Shown here: positions 47,870 through 56,550 of the stretch, one piece after another
Position numbering within the stretch: the first letter of the stretch is position 1
How the letters are laid out: the number at the start of each line of letters is the position of its first letter
Origin: Pseudogracilibacillus sp.
GTDB taxonomy: Bacteria > Bacillota > Bacilli > Bacillales > Amphibacillaceae
Direction of reading: 5' to 3'
DNA length: 64,000 nt
NCBI GenBank assembly: GCA_026169815.1
Contig: JAPFDT010000012.1
Location: 1-64,000, forward strand
Program-made: the position numbers and the translations under genes
Notes under the pieces: model-generated
Database searches by the model: none
The model's input: only the letters and a program-made list of their open reading frames with translations
What the model was told of the DNA's origin: nothing

Positions 47870-50800
47870 CTACCTATCTCCTTTCAAATAAGACTCGATA
47901 GAAACTCTATCGCTTAGCATAGTATCTATTGGATCTACTGCGGCTCTTGCTAACTCTTCCCCGTCTACAACTATCACATTTTCAATGTGTACAGGCTTGA
48001 CTGTTTTACCGTTATTAGTTTCTGGTTTCGGTTTAGGTTTCTTATCTCCTGGAGGGTCAAAGTTAGGAACTTTTAGCATAGAGTTCATTTTCGCTTGTAC
48101 ATCTGGTATTGCATCATCAATAGAGCCTTCAATAGGTCCTTCAAAGTCTAGTCTATCTAAATCTTGAAGCGGTCCTTCTTTTGCTGGAGAGAAAGGAAGG
48201 AAGTCTCTCACTTTACCCATTAGGTTTTTAGCTGCACCAGTTACTTTACTTGCTGCTGCTTTTATCCCGTCTGCAATCATACTAACTATCTTGCTTCCTG
48301 CGTTCTTGAATGCTGACCCCATACTTGTTACTGCTTTAAGGGCTCCTTTAATTCCATTTGATACTGCGTTACGTACTCCAGACATTGCTCCAGTCACTAT
48401 GCCACTCAGTGAGCTGAATATGCTTGATATTGTAGATCTAATTGAATTGACTACGCTTGATACAGTGCTGCGTATTCCGTTCCATACGCTTGATATTGTG
48501 CTACGTATTCCATTCATTATGCTTGAAATAACTGAACGGATAGCGTTGAATACGCTAGATACTACTGAGCGAATACCGTTTACTACTCCAGTTATTACTG
48601 AACGGATGCCGTTCCATACGCTAGTCACTACTGAACGTATTCCGTTTAAAACCCCCGTTATGACACTGAGAATAGCGTTCCATATGCTAGATATGGTTGA
48701 TTGAATATTGCTTAGGATGCTGCTGATTGTACTGAAAATATTACTGAAAATACTTTTAACAGTTTCCCAGATACTTCCTAGCGTTTTCGTTAAGAAGCCA
48801 TCTATTGCATTCCAGATATTTTCTAAGAGCTGCTTAGCACTCTCCATAATATTCTGTATTGCATCTCGCATTCCCTCAAAATCGCCAGTAACTAATGCCT
48901 TGATAAACTCCAGGGCACTTGTAAAGACTTCAGTAATAAACTCCCAGATAGATTGCACAATCTCCCAGGCCATTTCAAGATAATCTGAAATAACTTCAAA
49001 TATGGCCATAAAAGCATCTGTTACAAACTCCACAATATTCATTACTATTTCTATGAGCCATTCAAACATATTCTGAAACCATTCCACTATGGCCTCTACC
49101 ATATCTGGAATGATGGAGTTACCCACCAGAGTCATATAAAGATTATGGAAAAACTCAATGATTGTTTGAACGAACGTCACTACAAAATCTATTAATCCCG
49201 TAAACAAGTTAACAAATAAGTCTATCGTGGACTGAGCAGCATCTTGCAGATACTCCCAGGCTCCTGCAAAGTCTCCAGTAAATAAAGCAACTATCACATT
49301 TACCATATTAACGGCAAAGTCTACAAAATTAATCAGAGCATTTATGATAGGTCCTATTGCAGCAACTACTGCATTAAACGTGGATATTAAAACCCCAAAA
49401 GCTACGGCTAACACTCCACCAACAATAGCCCCTACTTTTTGAAGTAAAGGGATTAAGCTTTGCCATAGAGTTTTTAAGCTTTCCATGATAGGACCAACTG
49501 AGTCCACTAAATTCTGAAAGGCTCCTTTAACCGTATCTAGTAATGGCTGGAAGTGCCCAAACACTTGAATAGCTTTCGCTTTAACGGCATCCCAGTTAGC
49601 TGCTAAGGCTACTCCTATTGCTATAATTGCCCCTATTGCTGCAATAGCAATTAGTATTGGAGGGGAGAGCATTGCAAAAGCTCCTATTACTTTAGATATG
49701 ACGATTATTACAGTTCCCAAGAATGTTATTAAAGGTCCAATTGCAGCAACGATAGCTCCTATTACTACAATTTTCTTTTTCATTTCATCTGAAAGATTAG
49801 TAAACCATCCTAAAAGGTCTGCTATTTTATCAGCTATTTTCTGTACGTAAGGAGCTAAAACATCTCCAAAAGCAATTGCTAAACCTTCAAGGGCTGAATT
49901 TAAAGATCTAAACGATCCACCTATGCCGCCTTCCATTTCATCAGCAGCTTTTTGAGAAGCTCCTGCACCATTTTTCATAGCTTCCTCAAAGTCTCTTACT
50001 GTATCTACTCCCTGCCCTAGGATAGTATTTACACCTTGCTGGGCTGCGGAACCAAATACAGAAGCAATTGCAGCATCTTTCTGAGCTGTTGTCATGCCTT
50101 CCATATTATTTTCCATATCTTCTAACACGGAAGTCATATCTCTCATTGTTCCGTCTGCATTGTAAAGCTCTACATCAAACTCACCAAAGCTTACTTTCCC
50201 GTCCTCTGCACCGTCTTTTAAGTCTCTAAGCATTGCGTTGAATGTTGTTCCTGCTCGTGAGCCTTTAAGTCCAGTGTTAGAGAACGTACCTAGAATAGCG
50301 TTTGTTTGGTCAAGAGTCATTCCAGCGTTAGCTGCAGTTCCTCCAGCCGTTACTAGAGCCTCTCCTAACTCGGCCATACTTGTTGCTGAACCAGATGAAG
50401 TTACCTGGAGCATGTCTGCTGCCCATTCTGCTTTATCTGCATCTAAACTAAATGCAGCTAAGTTTCCAGCAACAATCTCAGCAGCATGTGCTAGTTCTAA
50501 ACCTCCGGCACTTGCAGCGTTTAGGATTGGTCCAGTACCTTCCATAATCTGATTAGTTTCCCAACCTTGAAGGGCTAAGACTTCCATTGCTCCAGCTGCA
50601 TCACTTGCACTAAAGGCGGTAGTAGCTCCTAGTCTTTGTGCTTCATCTCGTAAAGCCTTGAAGTTCTTTTCAGCTTCTGCGGTAGTCGCTCCCAAACTAT
50701 CCCCCATAGTAGCCTTAACTTTTCTCATAGAATCGTCAAAGTTTTTAGCCATGAGGATAGCTCCAGTACCAGCTGCAACGATTGGCAGCGTTAAGCCTTT

Positions 50801-50944
50801 AGTTAGCTTTCCTCCTACGGATTGAAGCTTAGTTCCAGCACCTTCTAGCTTTTTCTGCATATTGGATAGGCCTTGTTCAAGACCTTTGTCATTCAGTTCA
50901 CTATCTATTGTTACTTTTCCGTCTGCCACATAATTCACCCCCAA
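47870..50944 (-). CDS. Phage tail tape measure protein
   Basis: 1024 residues, setting a tail length of roughly 150 nm if 1.5 angstrom per residue applies. N-terminal TP901-type tape measure core (FDDSMRKVKATMG, GLKGSRAGTTFNAMLRDL), a membrane-like hydrophobic block (about 390-450), then helical repeats. Residues ~730-870 contain at least ten copies of an 11-residue unit of the form SSVWNGIRSVI, visible also as near repeats in the DNA at 48400-48720. C-terminus is basic and Pro-rich. Confidence 0.96.
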   Translation of the reverse strand: MGVNYVADGKVTIDSELNDKGLEQGLSNMQKKLEGAGTKLQSVGGKLTKGLTLPIVAAGTGAILMAKNFDDSMRKVKATMGDSLGATTAEAEKNFKALRDEAQRLGATTAFSASDAAGAMEVLALQGWETNQIMEGTGPILNAASAGGLELAHAAEIVAGNLAAFSLDADKAEWAADMLQVTSSGSATSMAELGEALVTAGGTAANAGMTLDQTNAILGTFSNTGLKGSRAGTTFNAMLRDLKDGAEDGKVSFGEFDVELYNADGTMRDMTSVLEDMENNMEGMTTAQKDAAIASVFGSAAQQGVNTILGQGVDTVRDFEEAMKNGAGASQKAADEMEGGIGGSFRSLNSALEGLAIAFGDVLAPYVQKIADKIADLLGWFTNLSDEMKKKIVVIGAIVAAIGPLITFLGTVIIVISKVIGAFAMLSPPILIAIAAIGAIIAIGVALAANWDAVKAKAIQVFGHFQPLLDTVKGAFQNLVDSVGPIMESLKTLWQSLIPLLQKVGAIVGGVLAVAFGVLISTFNAVVAAIGPIINALINFVDFAVNMVNVIVALFTGDFAGAWEYLQDAAQSTIDLFVNLFTGLIDFVVTFVQTIIEFFHNLYMTLVGNSIIPDMVEAIVEWFQNMFEWLIEIVMNIVEFVTDAFMAIFEVISDYLEMAWEIVQSIWEFITEVFTSALEFIKALVTGDFEGMRDAIQNIMESAKQLLENIWNAIDGFLTKTLGSIWETVKSIFSNIFSTISSILSNIQSTISSIWNAILSVITGVLNGIRSVVTSVWNGIRSVITGVVNGIRSVVSSVFNAIRSVISSIMNGIRSTISSVWNGIRSTVSSVVNSIRSTISSIFSSLSGIVTGAMSGVRNAVSNGIKGALKAVTSMGSAFKNAGSKIVSMIADGIKAAASKVTGAAKNLMGKVRDFLPFSPAKEGPLQDLDRLDFEGPIEGSIDDAIPDVQAKMNSMLKVPNFDPPGDKKPKPKPETNNGKTVKPVHIENVIVVDGEELARAAVDPIDTMLSDRVSIESYLKGDR

Positions 50945-50985
50945 TAGTTTTTGACTTCAAAACATATTAGGGGCTCTAGGCTCTC

Positions 50986-51114
50986 TTATTGTTTTATTGA
51001 ATTGATCGTACTGCATTTAGGGCATTTAATTTCTGCTGCCCCTTTTATCTTTCCTAGCAATTTATTACATTCTTTACATCTAAAATCTGCTAAACCTTTT
51101 TTACTGTTACTCAC
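50986..51114 (-). CDS. Com-like zinc-ribbon protein
   Basis: 42 residues from GTG at 51114, which directly follows the TAA of the preceding gene and has AAAGGAGGGGG upstream. Two Cys-x2-Cys pairs (FRCKECNKLL and IKCPKCSTIN) form a zinc ribbon of the Mu Com type. In Mu, Com activates translation of the mom DNA-modification gene; no mom gene is seen here, so the role may be different, perhaps regulating the tail genes. Confidence 0.85.
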   Translation of the reverse strand: MSNSKKGLADFRCKECNKLLGKIKGAAEIKCPKCSTINSIKQ

Positions 51115-51750
51115 TTAGCCCCCTCCTTTGAAAGTGCTTGCGATTGTATCGAGGGTATTTTCTAGGTTTTCAGCTTGTTCTGTTTCATCTTCCAGGCTAT
51201 ATAACCTCTTCATCTTCTGAACGTGACTGCGGTACTCTTCAGAAGCTTCTTTTGCAGATGGAACTTTCATTGTTCGGTAGCTTACTATCTGCTTAAAGGC
51301 AGTGTTATCTCCCAGGTTAGACATTAAAGCTGAAAACTTATCCCAATGAAGCTTGTCATGTTCTTGGAATAAATCTATCTGATATTCTGATAAAAAAGAG
51401 GCATAGATAAGCTCTGCATCCTTTGTAAAGTCCATTACTTTCTTACTTGGAGTGCTTGCTTCTTCAGACTCGCCTTGTTCTTTTTTACTTACGTCTATAT
51501 GCAGGAACTCCTTTAGCAGGAAGTTATATATTTCAAACTGTTCTTTGAAAGGTAGTTCTTCTATAACTTCATACTCGTAAATAAGCATTTCTAGGGCAAT
51601 TAGGACTTTTTCAAAGCTAGGAATGGTATCATCCGTAAAAAGCTCAAACAGCCTTAGAATGTTATCAAAAGTCATATCCAGGTATAAGGTTTGTCCTTGA
51701 AAGTCAAAACTATCTTTTTCTTTATCAAAAATAGTTGTTAACTTGAACAT
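51115..51750 (-). CDS. Tail assembly chaperone, Gp15 family
   Basis: 211 residues of the Gp15 family (MFKLTTIFDKEKDSFDFQG; LRLFELFTDDTIPSFEKVLIALEML; YDLFQEHDKLHWDKFSALM-like). Found between tail tube and tape measure genes and thought to work as the second tail chaperone. It overlaps the preceding gene by one base (TAATG), so no programmed frameshift is needed. Confidence 0.85.
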   Translation of the reverse strand: MFKLTTIFDKEKDSFDFQGQTLYLDMTFDNILRLFELFTDDTIPSFEKVLIALEMLIYEYEVIEELPFKEQFEIYNFLLKEFLHIDVSKKEQGESEEASTPSKKVMDFTKDAELIYASFLSEYQIDLFQEHDKLHWDKFSALMSNLGDNTAFKQIVSYRTMKVPSAKEASEEYRSHVQKMKRLYSLEDETEQAENLENTLDTIASTFKGGG

Positions 51751-52145
51751 TACTTATTCTTCTTAATCAGATATTTATTTTTTCTATCTTCTTGGATATG
51801 ACGGGCTTTCTCTTCTACAATTTCTGATAAGTATTCAACCATATCAATCATGTTCATTAGTGAGTTTCCAGAAGCTTCATAAAGTGTATCGTAAGTGCCT
51901 TCTCCTAAAAGCTGTTCAGTTACCTTCTTAACTAATTTTTGCATGTTGTAGAATAGGTCGTGCTGCTCTTCTACTGAGCTGTTTTTAATATCAATCTTAC
52001 TGAGCTTTTTAGACTCTCTATAAAACTTATCAAAACTTTTATTGTATTGAAGTACCTTTTCGTCCGTAAATTCAATACGATATACATTCCCTGCAAGGTC
52101 AACCTCTTCATAGGACTTCTTAAACTCAAAAGCTTTTCTAGTCAT
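51750..52145 (-). CDS. Tail assembly chaperone, first component
   Basis: 131 residues, acidic/basic mixed and helical (KKSYEEVDLAGNVYRIEFTDEKVLQY...). Position between the major tail protein and the Gp15 gene, and size, fit the gpG-like chaperone of siphoviruses. Sequence identity to a named family is only tentative. Confidence 0.75.
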   Translation of the reverse strand: MTRKAFEFKKSYEEVDLAGNVYRIEFTDEKVLQYNKSFDKFYRESKKLSKIDIKNSSVEEQHDLFYNMQKLVKKVTEQLLGEGTYDTLYEASGNSLMNMIDMVEYLSEIVEEKARHIQEDRKNKYLIKKNK

Positions 52146-52194
52146 GCTTTATCCTCCTAATAATTAAAAAATAAAGAGGGATTGCTCCCTCTTC

Positions 52195-52632
52195 TTAGTC
52201 TTGCGGTGTGAACTCTGGCTTACCGTTGAAGTGCATTTCAAAACCAATCTCACCTTTTTCCCCAGCTTCTCCACCTGGTCCAGTAATGTTTGCAATCGTT
52301 ACAGGACCTTCAAACTTATCCCCGTTAGGTAAAGTCCACTGAAGTTCTGTTCTACGTCCTGGACCAACTTCAAGCAGCTGACCATAAATATAGTCTTGTG
52401 CTGCATCCCCGTATTTACGGTGGCCAGAAAACGTTAAAATTAACTGGGCTGAAGTTACGTCTGTTTCTCCAAAGCCTTCCCCGTCAAAATATTGATCTTG
52501 TGCAAGCTCATCATTTGTATCTGGATCTAATCCAGTAATACCTGCTGCAAGCCTTTCAAATTTCTCTGACTCAGAGCCTGGAGCCGTATTGATTTCTAGC
52601 TTGTGCTTAGATTGAAGTAAAAAACCTTCCAT
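52195..52632 (-). CDS. Major tail (tube) protein
   Basis: 145 residues, beta-rich, with NKHKLEIN-like start and RKYGDAAQDYIYGQLLEVGPGRRTELQW in the middle. Such a size and position, directly before the tail chaperones, point to the tube subunit. The protein is predicted to polymerise as hexameric rings. Confidence 0.82.
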   Translation of the reverse strand: MEGFLLQSKHKLEINTAPGSESEKFERLAAGITGLDPDTNDELAQDQYFDGEGFGETDVTSAQLILTFSGHRKYGDAAQDYIYGQLLEVGPGRRTELQWTLPNGDKFEGPVTIANITGPGGEAGEKGEIGFEMHFNGKPEFTPQD

Positions 52633-52634
52633 GA

Positions 52635-53030
52635 TTAAATTCCTCCTTCAAGTTCGGCCGTAAACATGGCCGTATAAATATAGTTATCGTGTTCTGTTGT
52701 TTCAACATAATGAGGCAGTACATAAACCTCACTTTTAACGAAAATATAACTGCCGTTCTCGCTTTTTATAGCTGAGTTGGGCAGTCCATCTAATAGTTTC
52801 GTAATATCATATAGAACTTTTCTTACAAGTACCTGGTCTGGATCCTTAGCTAAAACTTGAAATGAATATTCATGAGTCTTGCCTAGATCCATAAATCTAG
52901 CTCCCATACTTCCAGGAGTAGGAATAATTGTAATAGCTTTATCCTCTTCATCCAGTTTCCCAGATTTAAGGACAGCATTTAGCTGCACGTTTTGTTCTAT
53001 AAAGTCCATTAATCTGTCCAGGAAGTCCAT
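52635..53030 (-). CDS. Minor capsid/tail terminator protein, Minor_capsid_3 type
   Basis: 131 residues: MDFLDRLMDFIEQNVQLNA..., then SFQVLAKDPDQVLVRKVLYDITKLLDGLPN. The family sits as third of three minor capsid genes and is likely the tail-completion protein. It is separated from the second by an unusual gap of 290 bases. Confidence 0.82.
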   Translation of the reverse strand: MDFLDRLMDFIEQNVQLNAVLKSGKLDEEDKAITIIPTPGSMGARFMDLGKTHEYSFQVLAKDPDQVLVRKVLYDITKLLDGLPNSAIKSENGSYIFVKSEVYVLPHYVETTEHDNYIYTAMFTAELEGGI

Positions 53031-53321
53031 TGAAGTTCTCCTTCCTAAATTTACACTTACAACACATCCAACAAACGTAACAGAGTTTTCCTATATATGC
53101 GTATATGCGTGTTATAGATATTTCCCTATACGTATTATCTATATATCAATATTTATCTTTTATAGATATATTCTGTTGTATCTGTTACATGTTGCGTTCA
53201 ACCCCTTGCTATGAAAGGCTTTGAACCTACAACAGAATTTAAAAAGTCTGTTGGATTGTGTTGTATCTGTTACATTTACTAGAAAAGCAAATACAACAGA
53301 TGTAACGTATTTTTTATATAG
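53031..53321. other. Noncoding gap with repeated 17-mers inside the head-tail operon
   Basis: Very A/T-rich stretch with no plausible gene. TGTTGTATCTGTTACAT occurs exactly at 53174-53190 and 53259-53275 (85 bases apart), and related pieces (ACAACAGATGTAAC at 53292-53305, CGTAACAGAG near 53085, CTACAACAGA near 53227) are around. The elsewhere tightly packed late operon makes this gap notable. No promoter, terminator or intron signature is recognised. Confidence 0.7.
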
Positions 53322-53693
53322 TTATCTGCCCCTACCAGCAAAGAATTTTTTATAATTTCTTCTGGCTTCTTCAATCCATCCAGCTTTCCTATTTGCTTTA
53401 GCAGCTTCAAACCATAAACCTCTAGCATTAGGGTTTTTATCTTTAGAGAAATTATATTGAGGGTTGTAGTAAAGCCTCCTGGCATACTTGGTATCCCATA
53501 TAAGTTTCCCTTTCCCTATCTGACTAGCTCGAATACTGGAGTTAATCAGATGAGACTCATCTTGTGGAGCATAATAGTTAGAGTCTTTCAGTACATCCTG
53601 GTCTAGTTGCATCTGAGCCCCTTTAGTTGCGTTCCTTCGCTTAGATTGCAGCTTGTTTATATCTACATCAACCTTTGTTTTAAATCTAATCAT
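53322..53693 (-). CDS. Minor capsid protein, Minor_capsid_2 type
   Basis: 123 residues. Family pattern: MIRFKTKVDVDINK..., DVLKDSNYYAPQDESHLINSSI and a final basic segment (ARGLWFEAAKANRK). Corresponds to HK97 gp10-like neck proteins. Stop codon is followed by the 290-base gap rather than the next gene. Confidence 0.85.
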   Translation of the reverse strand: MIRFKTKVDVDINKLQSKRRNATKGAQMQLDQDVLKDSNYYAPQDESHLINSSIRASQIGKGKLIWDTKYARRLYYNPQYNFSKDKNPNARGLWFEAAKANRKAGWIEEARRNYKKFFAGRGR

Positions 53694-54035
53694 TTAGATC
53701 AACTCCAGTTCATAATGATGTAGGCTAAACGTATAGATAGGATTAACCTTGTCTACTATCATGGTTTCCTCGTTGAAAGTAATTCTTGATTTCTTGGTAA
53801 ACGTTACATCTGCTGGAGCAGAGTTTACACAATCAAAAAACATTAAAGAATTGTAAGCTAAGTTATCAACATTGCTAGTTCTGTTAATACTTGAAATGGG
53901 CTGGATTAATACATGCTTTAAAGTAACTGGCTCCTTAAAGCTGTTACCGTGACGGCCTTTCTCTTCATACTCTTCATAAACTACCTCATGAATGAGTATT
54001 TCTTTAGGCATTGGCTTAACCACGAACACCAACAC
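53694..54035 (-). CDS. Minor capsid protein, Minor_capsid_1 type
   Basis: 113 residues; ATG of the internal Met9 (MPKEILIHEVVYEEYEEKG) could be the real start because the longer form overlaps the previous gene by 20 bases. Beta-rich head-tail joining protein, with DKVNPIY near the end as in its family. Ends one base before the next gene. Confidence 0.82.
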   Translation of the reverse strand: MLVFVVKPMPKEILIHEVVYEEYEEKGRHGNSFKEPVTLKHVLIQPISSINRTSNVDNLAYNSLMFFDCVNSAPADVTFTKKSRITFNEETMIVDKVNPIYTFSLHHYELELI

Positions 54036-54414
54036 CTTGATAGAGCAATCCAGTAGGCCTTAAATGCATAATGACGGCTGCACTTGTCATATCTTGCTCA
54101 CGGCTTAAAGCATCTGAGCCAGCCTTATCTCCATAGCTAAAATTCCCAGCAGTCACTTGGCCGTAATCTCCAGAGCCCATTGCTTTAGTTTCTCCGCTTG
54201 TAATCAGATACTCCACTTGTGCAGCAGTCGCTTTCTTGATATAAGACTGTATTAATTCTGGCCATTTAGAGAAGTCGCTTCCTTCAAGTCGGTGGTTAGT
54301 AAGGAAGTCTATCACTCTACTAGCACTCATAGCTAGACGTTCAAAGGCAAGCCCTTCTGGAACAGGCAAGCCTTTATATTCGTCTTTGTAGTAATCTTCA
54401 TCAATGTAAGGCAT
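54016..54414 (-). CDS. Head-tail connector protein (gp15-like)
   Basis: 132 residues, helical, with YIDEDYYKDEYKGLPV and ASRVIDFLTNHRL near the start and PELIQSYIKKATAAQVEYLI as the central motif. This is the DNA packaging/head completion connector family, second ring under the portal. Position after the capsid gene is standard. Confidence 0.86.
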   Translation of the reverse strand: MPYIDEDYYKDEYKGLPVPEGLAFERLAMSASRVIDFLTNHRLEGSDFSKWPELIQSYIKKATAAQVEYLITSGETKAMGSGDYGQVTAGNFSYGDKAGSDALSREQDMTSAAVIMHLRPTGLLYQGVGVRG

Positions 54415-54427
54415 TCAAATCACCGCC

Positions 54428-54667
54428 TTATTTTTTATCTTTCTTTGGTTCTTCTTTCTTTGGTTCTTCTTTCTTTGCAGCAGCTTCCTTTTTAGGCTCT
54501 TCTGCTTTCGTTTCTTCTGCTTTAGGCTCCTCTTTCTTAGGAGCAGCCTTTTTCTTACGCTTTAAATCAGCCTCAGTTACTTTCTTATAGCCTATTGCTT
54601 CAAGTTCTTTGATTTTACTTTCGTCATTTTCTCGTAAAATCACGTTACCCATTTTTAAAATAGCCAT
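54428..54667 (-). CDS. Hypothetical lysine-rich small protein after capsid gene
   Basis: 79 residues. Residues 1-35 are a short domain (MAILKMGNVILRENDESKIK..EAIGYKKV) seen in many phages after the capsid gene; the rest is a disordered Lys/Glu/Ala/Pro tail built of repeats like KKEEPK. Perhaps a head decoration or packaging-linked protein; unknown. Confidence 0.75.
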   Translation of the reverse strand: MAILKMGNVILRENDESKIKELEAIGYKKVTEADLKRKKKAAPKKEEPKAEETKAEEPKKEAAAKKEEPKKEEPKKDKK

Positions 54668-54695
54668 CTAGTTCACTCCTTTATATAATTCAGAA

Positions 54696-55598
54696 TTAAT
54701 CTTCAGAAGAAGCTTTATGAGACACTGCTAAACCTTCGTTTTGCTGTTTCATAACAAACAAGTCATGATACAAACGGTTCTGGTATAAGTAGCCATCTCC
54801 TTGAGTGTGCTCCCCTGGCTGGAACAAGTAAATAGAGTTAAGTTTTGCCTTAGCAATAACCGCTCCTTTAAATACTACAATCCAGTTAAGTTCTAAAGAG
54901 CCAGAGTCTGGCTTAAAGCCGTCTGTAAAATCAAAAGAAGTTCGGAAGCGGTCAACGTCAAACACTTCAATTAAAGTTACGCCATCAAGAGAAGTTACTC
55001 TAGTTTCAATCTCAGTACCCCCGTCTTGAATAGAGATAGTTCCTTTCCCTTCTCTGTAATCTTCCACTGCACTCATAACATCAGTAGAAACATAGCAGAT
55101 AAGGTTAGCCGTTCCATACTTACGGACTTTACGTAAATCAGCTCGTAAACGTTCTACTACATCTTTAGGACTGCCGTCTGTTACATCTTCTTCAGTAGCT
55201 TGCTTGCCCCCAATATCCATTGCTTTAGTAGCAAGTTTAGAGAAACGGTAAGCATCTACTTCTGGGCCTGCGTGTTCTTCAATAAATACTTTTGTTACAT
55301 TCCCAGCACTTGCTGCTTGGTTAGACTCATCTACATCCATCTGATCCACAAAAAACTCCACATCACGGTCAAACTGTAACGTGTACGGCTCGTGAGTTAC
55401 TTCAACAGTACCTCGGTTAAAGCCTCCGTTACGGCTATGGTTCTTATACCCACTTACAGATAAGTTAGGTACGTGGAATGTTTTAGCCCCTAACCATACA
55501 ACATTAGGAGTCTCCAAAATGTTAGTAAGGGTATTCTGAGTAAACACTTGATCTAATTCCGTTTGGTATCTTTCTGCATAGTTAATTGCATTTGCCAT
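54696..55598 (-). CDS. Major capsid protein
   Basis: 300 residues. N-arm (MANAINYAERYQTELDQVFTQN), then GAKTFHVPNLSVSGYKNHSR, EPYTLQFDRDVEFFVDQMDVDESN and a C-terminal half with RADLRKVRKYG and a WIVVFKGAVIAKAKL strand, in line with HK97-fold capsid proteins of this phage group. Strong SD-like sequence before the ATG and good spacing after the scaffold gene. Confidence 0.92.
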   Translation of the reverse strand: MANAINYAERYQTELDQVFTQNTLTNILETPNVVWLGAKTFHVPNLSVSGYKNHSRNGGFNRGTVEVTHEPYTLQFDRDVEFFVDQMDVDESNQAASAGNVTKVFIEEHAGPEVDAYRFSKLATKAMDIGGKQATEEDVTDGSPKDVVERLRADLRKVRKYGTANLICYVSTDVMSAVEDYREGKGTISIQDGGTEIETRVTSLDGVTLIEVFDVDRFRTSFDFTDGFKPDSGSLELNWIVVFKGAVIAKAKLNSIYLFQPGEHTQGDGYLYQNRLYHDLFVMKQQNEGLAVSHKASSED

Positions 55599-55611
55599 TA
55601 ATAATCATCTC

Positions 55612-56277
55612 CTATTTTCCTAATAAAATATTAGCGAATGAATCTTCGCCAGTCTTTTTAGAGTGAGTTCCAGTAGAGAATTTAGGAGGCTGCCCTTCTG
55701 TTTGTTCTTCTGCTGCAAAGTGTGGGTACTTTTCCATCACTTGCTTAATAGCTGCATCCATATCTACGTTATCACCCACTAAGTTCTTAGCTAGTGTTAC
55801 TACATCTTCAACTGAATCTGTTTTTACTCCAGCTTTAACTGCACTAATTTGAGCTTTTAAAGTCTCATTTTCTGCTTGAGTTTCAGCATGAGTCTTTTCT
55901 AAATTAGTAAGCTTTTCTGCTTGCTTCTCAGCATCAGTTTTCTGAGCATCTTGCCACTCCTGGAACTTCTTCATTCCTTCTTTAGCATTTTCAAAATCTT
56001 CAATGCCCAGCTCTTTTAGAAACTGTTCTTTCGCCTTACGTGCTTCTTTAGCAGCAATGTTGTTTACATCTTCCTGCGTAAAAGTCTTGTCTCCCTCTGG
56101 TGGTGTGCCGTCACCAGTACCGCCATTGCCTTCATTTGTTCCTTGTCCTCCAGGATTAGTTCCAGAGCCCTGGTTGCCCTCTCCACCTTCGCCAGTTCCT
56201 CCACTTGCCCCAGCACCTGCTCCGCCATCAGCAGCAAAGAACTGAAGGTTTACGTTTAATAAGTCAAATACATTCAT
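55612..56277 (-). CDS. Capsid scaffold protein (DUF4355 type)
   Basis: 221 residues. A Gly-rich, low-complexity N-terminus (15-65) precedes a long coiled coil (70-150; AKEARKAKEQFLKELGIEDFENAK) and a C-terminal capsid-binding segment, the pattern of phage scaffolds that guide capsid assembly and then leave the head. Directly upstream of the capsid gene. Confidence 0.9.
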   Translation of the reverse strand: MNVFDLLNVNLQFFAADGGAGAGASGGTGEGGEGNQGSGTNPGGQGTNEGNGGTGDGTPPEGDKTFTQEDVNNIAAKEARKAKEQFLKELGIEDFENAKEGMKKFQEWQDAQKTDAEKQAEKLTNLEKTHAETQAENETLKAQISAVKAGVKTDSVEDVVTLAKNLVGDNVDMDAAIKQVMEKYPHFAAEEQTEGQPPKFSTGTHSKKTGEDSFANILLGK

Positions 56278-56389
56278 CTATAAGCCCTCCATTATTGGAT
56301 AGTTTCCTTCTGTTCTTTAACGTCTGCAGATAAAGACATAAAAAATACAGCTAACGTAAGCTGTCACCGAGATAGGATCACACTCCTCT

Positions 56390-56539
56390 CTAACCAAAAT
56401 ACTCTGGTTCTTTAGGTTTTTTAAGGTCATTAATTTCTTGCTGCTGGAAAAATACTACATCTGATAGCTCTTCATAAGCTTTAGATAGTTTCTCCAGCTC
56501 TTTCTTGACTCGCTCCAGTTCCTTTTTAGATGCGAACAT
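56390..56539 (-). CDS. Small coiled-coil hypothetical protein
   Basis: 49 residues (MFASKKELERVKKELEKLSK..., ending KEPEYFG). AGGAG lies eight bases before ATG 56539. Heptad spacing predicts a coiled coil. It sits between the Acb2-like gene and the scaffold. The region 56278-56389 has no gene. Function unknown. Confidence 0.7.
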   Translation of the reverse strand: MFASKKELERVKKELEKLSKAYEELSDVVFFQQQEINDLKKPKEPEYFG

Positions 56540-56550
56540 GGTATCAACTC

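Noticed and set aside
51115-52145. Programmed frameshift between the two tail chaperones
   Set aside because: The two genes meet in a TAATG overlap with separate starts, and no slippery heptamer was noticed at the junction.
53031-53321. CRISPR-like array
   Set aside because: Only two exact 17-base repeats 85 bases apart, irregular spacing and no cas genes.
53279-53485. 68-residue frame overlapping the gap and the Minor_capsid_2 gene
   Set aside because: It is an out-of-frame shadow of the minor capsid gene, with low-complexity Leu/Lys sequence.
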